Assembly: GCF_036370855.1 (NCBI RefSeq)
Contig: NC_088103.1
Location: 9,363,404 to 9,427,403 of the forward strand
Reading direction: 5' to 3'
DNA length: 64,000 nucleotides
Origin: Dromaius novaehollandiae
Taxonomy: Eukaryota; Chordata; Aves; Casuariiformes; Dromaiidae
Position numbers and translations under genes: made by a program. Within the stretch, counting starts at the first letter, position 1; each line of letters starts with the position of its first letter. The notes beneath the pieces were generated by a model. It searched no databases, was not told the origin of the DNA, and was given only the letters and a program-made list of their open reading frames with translations. This document shows positions 46,798 to 58,117 of this stretch, in pieces.

Positions 46798-49700
46798 CCG
46801 GCCCATGGAGAGGCAGCACCTCCTGACACCTGTGCACACCTGATTCGGCTAGCAGGATCCGTACCCGGGAGGTGGAAGAAGCAGCAGCGGCAACAGTCTC
46901 CGTCAGCGTCCCCTCCTCACCCTTCCAGGTGCCAAAGGCTCAGAAGACCAGCTCCTCGGCCCCTTCCCCTTCCTCTTCCTCTCTTTTAAACCCTCGCCAG
47001 GATATACCGAGCTGAGGAACGCGTCTCTGACTTCTCGCACTTTAAAGGTGACCTGTGAAAGCACGCGCAGGCGAGAATACACCTTCCCGATATCTTGCCC
47101 CCCGGTCCACACCTCCGTCACCAGGAGCGGCAGGGAGACAGGCGATCTGTGGCTGGTGGATACGGCGTCACCCCTCATCCTCTGCCCGCCCGCCGCCTGA
47201 TCGCGGCTTGCCGATGGCCCAGCCAGCGCGTGCCTGCAATACAGCGTCTCTAGTGCTTTTGGTCACTTGTGCTTTTAAAACTTGCTCAGAGGAGCGGGAA
47301 GAGGGCTGGTTTCTGCTCCCTCTGAGCCCCTTTGCCTCAGCAGTCAGAGCGCTCCTAGGTATGCAGGGGGCTGGTGTCTCTCTCTGCACATCGCGCTCTT
47401 TTTCTGAAGAAGGATTGCATTAATTTGTGTCAATCCTGCGTTTTACCCGGTTCTTCCCTTCCTGGCTTCTTTTTGAATAGCCTTTCTCCGTGCATTCAGA
47501 GCCTCTGTTTACTGTTCTGCTGCTTCCTCCTCTGCCCTCCTTCCCCTTTCCCCTCCCGAAGGAACATTGCCCCAAAACTCCCGTTGGCAGAAGCTTCGCG
47601 TTTTTGTTTCACGTGAGTTCTGCTTGGCAGAGCCATCGGCTCCGAGCCGAGGGGGAGCTGACGCAGGAGGGCTTGCTATTCTCCTCGCTGGCTCTCCTTG
47701 GCGGCTTCCCCGTTCTGGCCCGTTTTTCTCCCGGTTTCTCTGGCCGGCCGCGTTGCAGACAAACACTGAAGGTACTTCAGAAACAGCTCGTTCCTGGTGC
47801 CTCTTTGAGCTCTCTTACACCAGTAACCATCCTGTCCTCACCCCATCCCCTTTCCAAAACTCGTTTTAAGGAATACCCATGAAAACTGAGGTTTTAAGCA
47901 GCTGACTCCCCTTGGCAGCAGCGTGGGTTCAGAGTTGCACCACCCTGCTTGCCCCTTCGCCCAGAAACTCGCCGGCGGTGCCAGCCCAGTGTGGCCGCCT
48001 TGCTGGCAGGATGGGGAGAGTGTTCTGCTGCCGCCCCGTGCGAAACGTCCCCGGGCTTGTGCCACCGGGCAGTTGTGGCCCTGCTCCTTCGGGCCTCCCT
48101 CACCTCCGGTCCCCTGCGCCTTGCACCCGCTGGCCCCGTTCCCTTTCCCGGGGTGCCTCGTGTCCCGGCCGGCTCGTGCAACCGAGCCTCCGCTTGCTCC
48201 GGGCTTTTCTGGTCCCCGCTCAGGTGCTGCTCTGCTGCCGAAGGGGTTACTTTTGGGCAACCCCCGGATTTTGGCTGGGGGCTGCGCATCAAGCGCAGTG
48301 CGTTGGGTCGAGTAAAACCTTTCTAGCCTGGCCCTTAGGTGCTGCCGGGGAACCGAGCTAGTTGCCGATGGCGTTGGGCAACGTACCCGGCAGTACACCA
48401 GTCAGAATCAGGGCAGCTTAGCCATACGTTGTGAAAAGCCCTTGTTTTTATTCTTGGTACTGAAAAGGGGCACTTTACTGGTAACTTCCTTTTTGGGCTG
48501 GGGTGAATGTGTCCTGAAAAGTGCTCTCTCTATTGCTTTCTTTTTTTTTAATTTCCCCCCTTCAAAATGTGAATAATACAGGAGCAAAATCCCTCTGTGA
48601 TGTTTGCTGTCTCAGGAATCGGCTTGGTCCGCAGCGCGTGCGGGAGATGCGGGGCGTCCTAAAAGCTTGATGATCAGTGAAGTAACTTAAAAAAATGCGT
48701 TTGCCTGCTCTGTGCTCGCTCTCTGGCGTTGTTTGCCGGCGTTTTGTGCGAGAGGCGCTGCAGAGAGCTGGCTTGTCGGGAGCTCCCGCGTCCGGCGTGG
48801 CCGGTTCGGGTGAGCCCGGTGCCGGGGTGCGGGCGGAGGCTTTTCCGCTCTGCCTCATGTGTCACCACCAGCAGTTTCTGCATCCCGGCTGCCGCGGGGC
48901 CGATGAGGCAGAACGGGCGGCAGCTTCGCTCCGAGGAGGAACCGGGGCCCGTCCCTGGACGGAGCAGACCCGAGCCGGGCGGCGCACGGAGGCGGCCAGG
49001 CCTGACGGGCAGTGCCGCTGCGGGAAAAACGGCAGCGCTGCCAAATCGCTGCCCTTGGCAGCTTTGCCAGCCCTGGCAGCGCGGCAGGGATAAGAGCTTG
49101 TCTGTTCTGCTCAGTCTAGTGCCTGGCATCCTTAAGTCCCCGGGAGATGCCATTTTTCTCTCTACATGTGAATTTTGAGTTTGAAGTAGAGTTCGACTAA
49201 GATCTGGGCGCAGTCGCTGCAATCGGGGATGCCGCAGTGCCTGCGGAGCGGGGGGAGCCGGCACCAGCTCACGCGCCGGTGTCGCCCCGCACAGCCGCAG
49301 CCGGAGTGCCGGGCTTTGCCGTTTGACCCTGGCAGCGCCTTTTTTGCAGGCAACCCTTCAGAAACGTTTTACTTCCCGTTACTAACAAACTGGAAGACCG
49401 AAGCCAGTCTTTCCCTTTGAGGATGACTCATCTGCTGCTTCCTCCCGGCTTAGCCTAAACTGTGAAAATGGGGCGATTGTTTCCATCCGGTTCTGCACTA
49501 CCAGCACGGCTACAGCAGCGAGGGGAAAACTGCTGTCCTGGCACTATGCATTCAGGAGGAAGGGCAGTCCATAGAAATGTCGACAAACTTTCTTTCTTTA
49601 AAAAAAAAAAAAAAAAGCCTTAACTCTTGTGTTTTTAAACCCTTGTGTCCCAAATCTTGCAGGCTAGGTCTTTCCCTGCGTGACAGCAGCCTCGAGGTGT

Positions 49701-52700
49701 GCTTCGAGCAGTAACCTTCACGCGGTTCACCTGGTGATGGGACAGTTCTCCTTGCTGTCTTGAGACCCTGAAGCGGTGCAGAGCCATCACAGCCGCCTGT
49801 AAGCTGCCTCCGAGCAGGGGAGCAGAGGTCCGGGCAGACTTTGGCTGCTGTCTTGGCTCTGGGAGCTGGTGCAGCCCGGAGCCCCACGACCAGCTCTTGC
49901 TTGCGCATTGGGACTAACTCCAGAGCTGGCGAGCACCAAGACCACGTGAGGCCACCACCTTCTTTCCTTGTATGCTTGTACTGACCTGCTACGTAGCGAT
50001 GAAACCCCTGGGGCTCCGGAGGGCTGGAGAGGGCTGTCAGGGAGGGAGTTTGGTTTGTAGCCGTGTCTGTAAGTCAGCACTGGCCTGTTCCTGCTCTCGT
50101 CTGACTCCGGGTGAGAGCGAGCTGTTTGCACGTAGGTGTCTAGTGCCATTTCGGTTGCTGTAGGCTGCCCTGCCTGGCTCTGGCTGCCGCTCCAGGCACG
50201 TGGGGTCATCCGATGGTCCTGCATCATTTCTACTGGTCCTGTGTCATTTCGGCCAGTCACGTGTAGCTGCCTTGGCCGCTCTGTGCTTCTCCCAAGCGTG
50301 CTAGATACCTACAGGTGGCCAGACCTGCCTGGCGGGGTCAGGGGTCCGACATGCCAGATCGACCGCACACCTGATCTGGTTTCCAGACTTGCAGAAGGAT
50401 CTTGCTACCCTATTTTGAACGATGAGCTCACCAAAGACAGCCTAGCGGTGGCTTGCTCCGGCTTGCAAGCTAGCTGGCTGCTAGCTAGTTCCCAGGGTGC
50501 TGGAGGAGTTTGCACAGCATACTCTCATCTTCTCTGGAAAAAAAACAGGCAGTAGATACTCAGGAAAGGAGCAGTCAGGTGCCAGGTGTCACACAGCCTT
50601 GTTCCCTGCTGGCTTCTTGCCCTTCTCTGGCTGTCAGTCTCTTCTGACAGATTAAAATAAGTGTGTCCAGCTCTTCAAGCTCTTCCATTGCATCCTTCCC
50701 CCCTCCAATATACCTGTAGGCACAAAAGATGACTTGCGAGAGGATTCGAGGAGGTGTCGGTGGTGGTCTCGTGTGCTCTCCCTGTTTGCCCCTTCCTTCT
50801 GCAAAAATGCTTCTCGGCATTTACACCCAGCTGAGAGCCAGCTTGGCCCTTCAGACAAGAGACCCTTCTCTTCCCAGGGAAAGCTTCAAAAGGGATCTTG
50901 ACCTCCGAATGGAAACGCTCTCTTGCGTCCCTTTCTGAGGATATAAGCTGGCCATTCGGCCAGGCTACGGGCTACCAGACAGCCGCAATAAGCTGTGCGA
51001 CTTGTCACAACTGTCTAAGGTCTTCCGAAGCTCCTTGAAGGAATTGCTTTCCTTTTCAGGCTTTGGCTGCACATACAGCGTGCCTTTGACAGCTCAAACA
51101 TGTTTCGAACTGCTCTGTTCTCTGATCTAATTAGTCTGTGGATGCAGCATTTCTCCCCGGGGCTTTCAAATCTGTCTTGCTAAATCAGCCTCAGAGGGCA
51201 GGATGAAATCATTTTCTAATTATGCCCTTTGCTCTGCTTCCTCTCTTCCCACCCTGTTAGGGATCAGTTCTTGCATCTCTTCTTTCATCATTAAGATCTT
51301 GTGTTTTCTCTTGAGCATCTTGTGCAAATTACACCAGCGCCGGGCGGCTCTTTGGGATCTGGCAGCAGTTGGTGCTGGGGAAGATGCCGCTTAGAAACTG
51401 GGCATAGTGGGAAGACGAGGGGAGCTGGTGCAGCGTGTACCTGTGGCATCCTCCTACTCGTCTTCTCGGCTGGTTTAGTCATTCACCTGGCTCCGTGGCC
51501 TGTCTAGGAAACTGCCGAATGACACAGAGCTGGTTGGCTTCGTCAGCTGGTCACCGAGATGGGTCAAAACCTGGCCATCCAAGCGAAAGCCAGGAGCCTC
51601 CTCCGGGGAGATGCTTATCGCCTGAAATACCTGAATTTCATCTTCTGCCTAGATTTCAGCTGCCACTCGAGTGCCCGCTCCCCCTTCCTTCCTCAGAAGG
51701 GTGCCCAGGGTCCCTTTGGCGTCAGCCCGCCCAAGGTGGCCACTGCTGCTGTCTTCCATCTCGCTGGGACAGGGCTCTCCTCCGCGACGCCCCGTGCCTC
51801 TGCTCCCGGCCGCGGCGGGGAGACGCTTCCCCCGGCGAGGCGATGGTGCTGGCCTCGCCTGCCCGCCCTGCGCTCGCGACCTGCGCCTTGTGCTTTGCCT
51901 TCTCAGAGACAGTGTTAAAATCCTCCAGTCCGGCTGCGTGGTGGATTCATTCGGCATCAAAGATGCAGGGTTTGTGCACTTTTTTTTTTTGGTAATTTAT
52001 TTCTCTAGGTGTGTTTGGTTCAGATTGGTGCAGTGTCTAGTTTTAAGCTACCATCTTCGATCTAATTTTCCACGTAGAGGCAAGAGTTAAAGGAGGTCAA
52101 CTCTTTCAGGAGGTTTCTGCCACTCGTTTTGGTGGGGGGAAACCAAAACCAAGGAAATCTGAGGTCTCTCGGTAGCATGCCTCTCAACCACCCTTCCCTT
52201 TGGACTGAATCTCATGCCGTGTGGATTTGGCGTGAACTCGCTTTGCCAGGTCCTGAAATCGAGATGATTAGAGAGAAATGCTTTGTTCCCAAATTCCGCC
52301 CGACTTGAAGCTCCTGGTCCCTTTACCGCCGTTCCTCCGATTTGAAATCCCACACGTAGTAGTTGGCAGGTTGCGACGTGTACTTTTAGCCATTAACTGG
52401 GAGATGGCCATCTTAGGCGCACGAGTGGATGAGTGCGAGTAGAAATATGTATATGTGTGTGGGGTGGATGTTTGTAACACACACAAATATATATATTATA
52501 TATAAATAAATATATTTTCCTTAAAACGAAGATCCTAGGAAGTCTATTACCTCCTTGGATGGAGGGAGCAGCAGGGCAGGGGGAGAAAACGTACTTATTT
52601 GAGCACGAACGGAGACTGCTCCTACATGGACCATCGACTTCGGCAGAGTGACTCGTTTGGCAAAATCTGCTCTCCAAGCCAAAAATCTGAGGATAACTAA

Positions 52701-53235
52701 CTTAACGGGCAGGAGCCAGAAGAAACACGCAGCTGGAGAGAGCTTTAACCGCTGGATTGCACAAGGAGTGGAAACGCGACGCCCTGGCCGGCGCGGGGGG
52801 CGAGCGCGGCCGTGTCCCAGTGCCTTCCTCTGCCGCCGGGAGGGAAGCGGCCGTGCTCCGCAGCCGGCTCCGCAGCCGCCCGCGGCGGGCAATACCACGG
52901 ATAGGACCATCCGAGTGTCCTTGACCTTTTTAGTTCAACTCGCCGGTTTAAAAGAAGCAAAACCACTTTTTTTTTTCCCCCCCCCCCGAACGCCCCCTTC
53001 CCAACCTCCTTTTGTCTCCGTTTCCCGGCCCATCGCCTTTCTACGAGGTTTCTTTTTAAATGGGATTCTGGCTGAAAAGCAAGGAGCGCCCGACGTGTCT
53101 TGGGGCAGCTCCTCTGCTGTTCAGGTTTTTTTACTGTCTTTCAAAACAGGTGTTTGGGAGGAAAAAAGCTCTCACCAGTGGTTGCTGTTACAGTGAGATC
53201 AATAAAGATCTTGATTCTATTAAACTGTGGTGTTT
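46798..53235 (+). other. EIF4EBP2: Probable long 3' UTR of EIF4EBP2
   Basis: No gene is visible here. I recall human EIF4EBP2 having a 3' UTR of several kilobases. A convincing poly(A) signal AATAAA lies at 53201-53206, with ATTAAA at 53219 and GT-rich sequence after it. Earlier weaker candidates are ATTAAA at 50651 and AATAAA at 52505. The stretch includes a 17-A run (49600-49616) and a TA/TG-rich tract (52445-52515). Confidence 0.5.
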
Positions 53236-56200
53236 GGCTTTTCTTAACAGCCAGCTTTGGACAGGCAGGAACGACTGCTCGGAGCTCCTGAAGTTTTTCG
53301 GGACAGACAAGTCCAAGTGAGAGGTCTGGGTCAGTCTGTAAGCCGGGACTAGCTCTGCGGGAGCATCTCTTTCCCCCACTTTCCTCCTGGATCGCCCTTT
53401 CTAGCTGAGGGAGACGGCGCGACCTAATAGCATTTGGCAGCCGGTAATTAACTAGATAATCGTGGAATTAATCGCCCGGTCTGATGGGGGAAGGATGCTG
53501 CCGCGCGAGCCGAGTGCCGCATCAGCTCGGCAAGCGAAGCGGCATTTGCTCGCCCGCTGGCGGGCTGCTGCCTGCTTGGCATGCCAGGCAGACCTCACGG
53601 GGGAAAAGCAGGGACAAATAACCCCCGGGCTTCGCGCGCGGGAGGGAAAAGGAGTTTATTCTCTGCTCTGGTTACACGCAGCTCACACTGATGCTGAAAA
53701 ACACACGACTGCGTTAGCTTTTATAATAACGGGGCGTGCGAGGGAGCTGTGCCGGCTGTCGGAGCAGGCGTGATGCAGGCTCAGGGTCTGACTGCAGCAT
53801 CGTTCTGGACCACACGGCTGGTTTTTTTTGAGAAATACCTGTTTTCCCCATTGATACAGCTCTGCTCATAGGGAGATTAGCACAGTCGGGACGTGAATGA
53901 ATCCTGACACATCTATTGCTTCAGGGTTTACAAATTAAGGTGCAAGAAACGCAGCTCGGATGGGACGGGATGCCGGCTCCGCTTGCCGGAGCAGCAGGGA
54001 AGCCACCGGGCACTAAAATAACTCACCCCCCGGGGGTGAGTGAAGAGGAGAGCTTGAGCTCTGCCCGTCCAAACCCTCGCTCAGCGCACAGTAATTTTCC
54101 GGCAGAGGCGAGCCCTAAAAAGCCCTAGTGTTCTCGTGAGATAGGTAACTTGCTTTCCAAAAAAAATTTCTTTTTTCTTGAAATTCTTTAGGTGAGTTGC
54201 TCTCCAAATTTCCAGTTTGGAAAAATATAGCGTAGGCCAAGGGCAGTAAATCACTGGTGAGCCCTAGTGTCGCTGCATACGTAATTCAGCATCGCAAAGA
54301 GCGTGCAATAGTAAAAGCGATAAGCAAGAGCTATGGGATAAAGGTGACTTGATTTCACTTTCTCACTTACCTAAAAGTCTCCACGGCATTAAACGCAACA
54401 TTTACACGGTGACTTGTGCTCTCTTAATAAAAGCTGTCATTTCCCTAAAATGCACCTTTCTTTTTAGGAAAGTAACTGGTAATCTACATCCATCCTATCC
54501 TTAACCGGAGGAATAAACGTTAAGGCGTGAATTATTTTCGTTTCCTCGGGCCTTGCTGAAGCGGGCTGGAGCAGACGTGTGCGTTACTGACAGACACCAG
54601 TTATAAACCAGTTTTACCCTAGAAATCCCTCCTGATGCCCGGGCCGGCAGCAGCTTGCGGCACAGCTGCTGGGACGGCCTGAGCAGCCTCACCTGGCGCC
54701 CACCGCCCGCCCCGGCCCCCATTTAAGCCCCGTGGAGGTGATTTCTCCTCTTGCTGCCTGTGGGGCTGCTGGTGGAGCCTGGCTTTGTCGGGGGCACCCT
54801 GGCTTGTCCCGTTCCCCCCCCCCGAGCACCCCTGCGCTCTGCCCCGGGATGCATGGATGCAGGTATGTTGCCCCGAAGCACCTAGTAAAATGCCACTGCT
54901 AGCGATGGGTGCCCTCCCCTTGCTTTTTAAGCTTAGGGGGAGAGGAGGGGAAAAAAAATAGCAATAGCAAAGAGTCCCCCGAGCTTTGCACCTTCCCCGA
55001 GCAAGTGGCAAACCCGCCTGGTGCTCCGGCACCCGCCGAAAACAGCAGCCCCCGCGTGCGAAATACCGCGGCCGCCTGCCAGAATCCCAGACGGCAGCGC
55101 TATTGGCAGCCCTTCCTTTCGCTTTTCCCTTTTTCTTTTTTTTCCCCTTTTTCCTTTCTCCCTCCCGGCGCGGGGCTGCCGTGACCTCCCGCGGATGCTG
55201 CCTCGCACTGCAGCACCGCCGCCGCGTCCCGGGGCCGTCCGGGTAGCGAGCCGCAGCGCCGGCGCGTTCGGCTCCAGCCGCCAAAGCAAAACACGTGGAA
55301 GAGGGGGGAAAAGGCAGGTTAGAGGAACTGCTTGGGCCTCCCCCAGCTCGCGGAGGGCTTCTCAGCAGCTTCGCTGTTGGGACCTGCTCCTGGCGCGGTG
55401 GAAGCACACCCTCAGCGTGACTCTGCTGTTTCAATACCTATTTGCAGGTTTTGTTACCACGCTTCTGCTCTTGGTCCCTGCTTCTTTGTATTTTTTTTAA
55501 TTTATTTTTGTTAGTCCTTGCTTGCAGAAGCCCCGCAGGGCTGGGGCTGGCAGCGAGGTGCATGCACGTGTGAAAGCTGCAGCTTTTAGCTGCTCCGTAC
55601 AGACAGGAGCAGTTTCCAAATGCAGAGCTGAGCCTGTGAAGATGAAGGCTAGGACCAAAAACCTTGTTTCTCTTGCTATCTCTTGATTTTAGTTTTAAAC
55701 CGAGCTCGTTTTCTACTCCTATGCAATATTTGGTGACAGTGTCCAGACTGCAGTGTTTGGCTGCGAAATTTGGCCGAACGGATGCAAAGCCACCAAGGGG
55801 GAAGCCAGGACGGTCCCAACGCTGTTTCTTTCCTCCCACCCCTCCTCTCCGTCAAACTTGCACGGACTTAATTTGCTCCTGACGCTTCCCCCGGCTGCCG
55901 AGCTCGGCCGAAACGCCGCGGCGAGCTGCGAGGTTGTAGAGGATGGGTTACGTGAACCGGGGCGATCGCTCTTGCCCCAGGGGAGGGTGGCACCGCCGCC
56001 GGCTCCCACGCGGCCCGCGAGGTTTAGGGAGTCTGGCTATTTTCTAGGGAGCCGGGCGGATGGGTCGTGTTAACAACCCTCCCAGCCTGACCATTTTCGG
56101 CCTGCCGCGGGGCTCCGTTTACATTCCTCTCCCTCCTTCCCGGTGACAGCGAACGTGTTAATGCTGTGTTTTTTCTTTTCCTCTGGTCTGTTGGTATGCT

Positions 56201-57700
56201 ATAAATATTTATTTGGCTTCTCTTCGGCGGCTGCACGGGGCAGGGGATGGATGGTGCCTTGAGGAGCATCGCTGAATCCTTGGGAGGTGCTTGGGGGGCT
56301 GGAGGTGGCTAAGGAGGCGAGACGGACGTCCTCCTGCACGGGGGGCTAAATTGGGCGACCACCTTCGACGGTGGCAGAATAAGCGCGATATCCGCTGGGG
56401 ACGAGGGAGGAAGCTTATTCTGCAGCATCCCAATTTCCCTGCGAGCCTTCGGGCTGGTCCTAGAGGCACCAGTGTGGTTCTCCCAAATTTCAGGGGGAGC
56501 TGGGGTATTGCCCCTGGCCACGGCACGCAGCAGGGAAGAGGTTCTCGGGGGTGGGACCCTCCCGCGAGCCTTCCCGTTCCTCAGGAGGCTGGCTCCGGCC
56601 TGGAGGGTGTCCCGTGCACGCGTCGCTCGGAGAAAGCCGCCGTCGCTTCCTCGTTCTGTTTGCTCCGGGCGAGCCTGGCCTTCAGGCAGCACCCCCGCAG
56701 CGCGGAAGCGTTTCCTCCCCTGCCCGTGACAGCTTCCAGGCGCGCCGCAGGAGCCGTTGCCTCGCCAAGGGCAATGCTTTGCAACGCGCTGAGCATCCCC
56801 GGGGGTGCCGCTGCTGGGGGTCACTTGTCACCAGGCGGCCGGCCCCTCCCCGGGGCAGCGGGTCGGGGGCAGAGCTCTTCTCCCAGGTATCGCCAATGGC
56901 TTCCTTGAAAGATGGAGAGGAAATGAGAGAACAGCCTGGTGGGAAGCGGCCATCCTGCGAGCAACCACTCCTGCTAGCAGCCAAGAAAAGGCGACGTGGC
57001 TCAGACCATCTCCGGAGAAGGAGACGTGGCTCCTCTGCACGCGGAGCACCTCAGCCTCTTACTGGGGGCAGGACTCGGTGTAGCAGCCCTCATGGCATTG
57101 GTACCGGTGGAGACACGGGCACCAGCTGCTGCGTGTGGCCCCAGGGCCGTGGGGTCCTCTCCGGGGCTGATGAGCCCTGCCTGGGCCCGCGTCCGCGCAC
57201 TGTCACCTCCCACCATCCCGCGGCTTGGTAAGGGGCCCCGCGGCAGGTCTCCTTCCACGAGGTCCTTGGTGGCTGGTGGTTTCTACCCGGACGGCTGACG
57301 CTGAGCTCCCAGGAGGGGAGGCAGAAACGGCTGCGTCGGGGCTCACGCCGCGTGTTTCTGCCGCGTCGGGGGCCCCCGGGGCAGCGCGGCTGGCTGTTGC
57401 CTGGCTGGTCGCGGCCCCGTCTGCGGGAACGGCATCGCGACGGCCGTTTGAGACCACGCTTCCCAGCGGGAACGCTTCTCGCAGGTACCAAGGAAAGGAG
57501 GTGGAGGCTTCCTTCGGGCTCAGCATGGTGTCGCGGGGGCAGGAGGGGGCTGCAAGTCGGGAGGACGTGGCTCGGGGCGCTCGCAGCGAGGGGGAGAGCC
57601 GGCAGGCCCGTAAACTCGTGGTGGCACAGCACCTCTCGCACGGAGAGCGCCTGCTTCCTTGAGCGCCCTGCCATGAATGAGGCGCGTTGTGGCCTAACAG
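53236..57700. other. EIF4EBP2-PALD1 intergenic region; NODAL absent
   Basis: In human the NODAL gene lies here on the minus strand. I searched the minus-strand frames for the TGF-beta cystine-knot end (a CC pair and a final CxCx type end) and saw nothing like it. No other gene, RNA or clear repeat was recognised. Confidence 0.55.
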
Positions 57701-57749
57701 CAACCTGTGCGTGTGTTAAAAGCAAGATGAGCAAATCGCGCTGCATGGG

Positions 57750-58117
57750 GGAGGCCGCCGAGGCGTCCGCGCTGCGAGGACCTGGGGGGTCCCTCGAGGC
57801 GGGGCCGCGCTGCGCCGCTTCTCCTCCCCGCTCCGCCTCGGGGACGCGGAGTGGCAGCGCCGGCCCTGCCCCCGGCCCGCCCCCGCTCCGCCCCGCTCCG
57901 CCCCGCCGCGGCCGCCCGGGCGCCGGCAGACGCAGGGCAGCGCGTGGCCGCCGCCGCCTCCTCCTCCTCCTCCTCCTCCTCCCCGCCGCCGCCGCCGCCG
58001 CGCCCGGGCGCGGGGCCCCGCCGCCCGCATGGGGCGCCCGGCCCGGGGGGCGCCGCCGAGCGCCGCCGCCGCCGCCCTGTAGCGCGGGTGCCCCGACGTG
58101 CCGCCGCCGCGCTGCAG
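57750..58117 (+). promoter_or_regulatory. PALD1: PALD1 CpG promoter and probable noncoding exon 1
   Basis: The block has many GC boxes (cccgccccc and ccgccccgc types near 57870-57905) and trinucleotide runs. It ends at a good donor, CTGCAG|GTAGGG, after 58117. The position 3.5 kb upstream of the first coding exon fits a noncoding first exon. The start site is not visible. Confidence 0.5.
57957..58003. repeat. (CCT)n and (GCC)n trinucleotide runs
   Basis: Nine or so CCT units are followed by about six GCC units within the probable PALD1 5' UTR. On the minus strand they give Glu and Gly runs in spurious open frames. Confidence 0.9.

Noticed and set aside
49600-49616. 17-A run considered as the tail of a processed pseudogene or SINE
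   Set aside because: No body of a gene or SINE precedes it and no target-site repeats are seen; it is a simple homopolymer.
54619-55434. Minus-strand open frame of 271 codons considered as a NODAL remnant
   Set aside because: It contains no cystine-knot pattern, no cleavage-site-plus-mature-domain layout and is Ser/Arg-rich low-complexity sequence.
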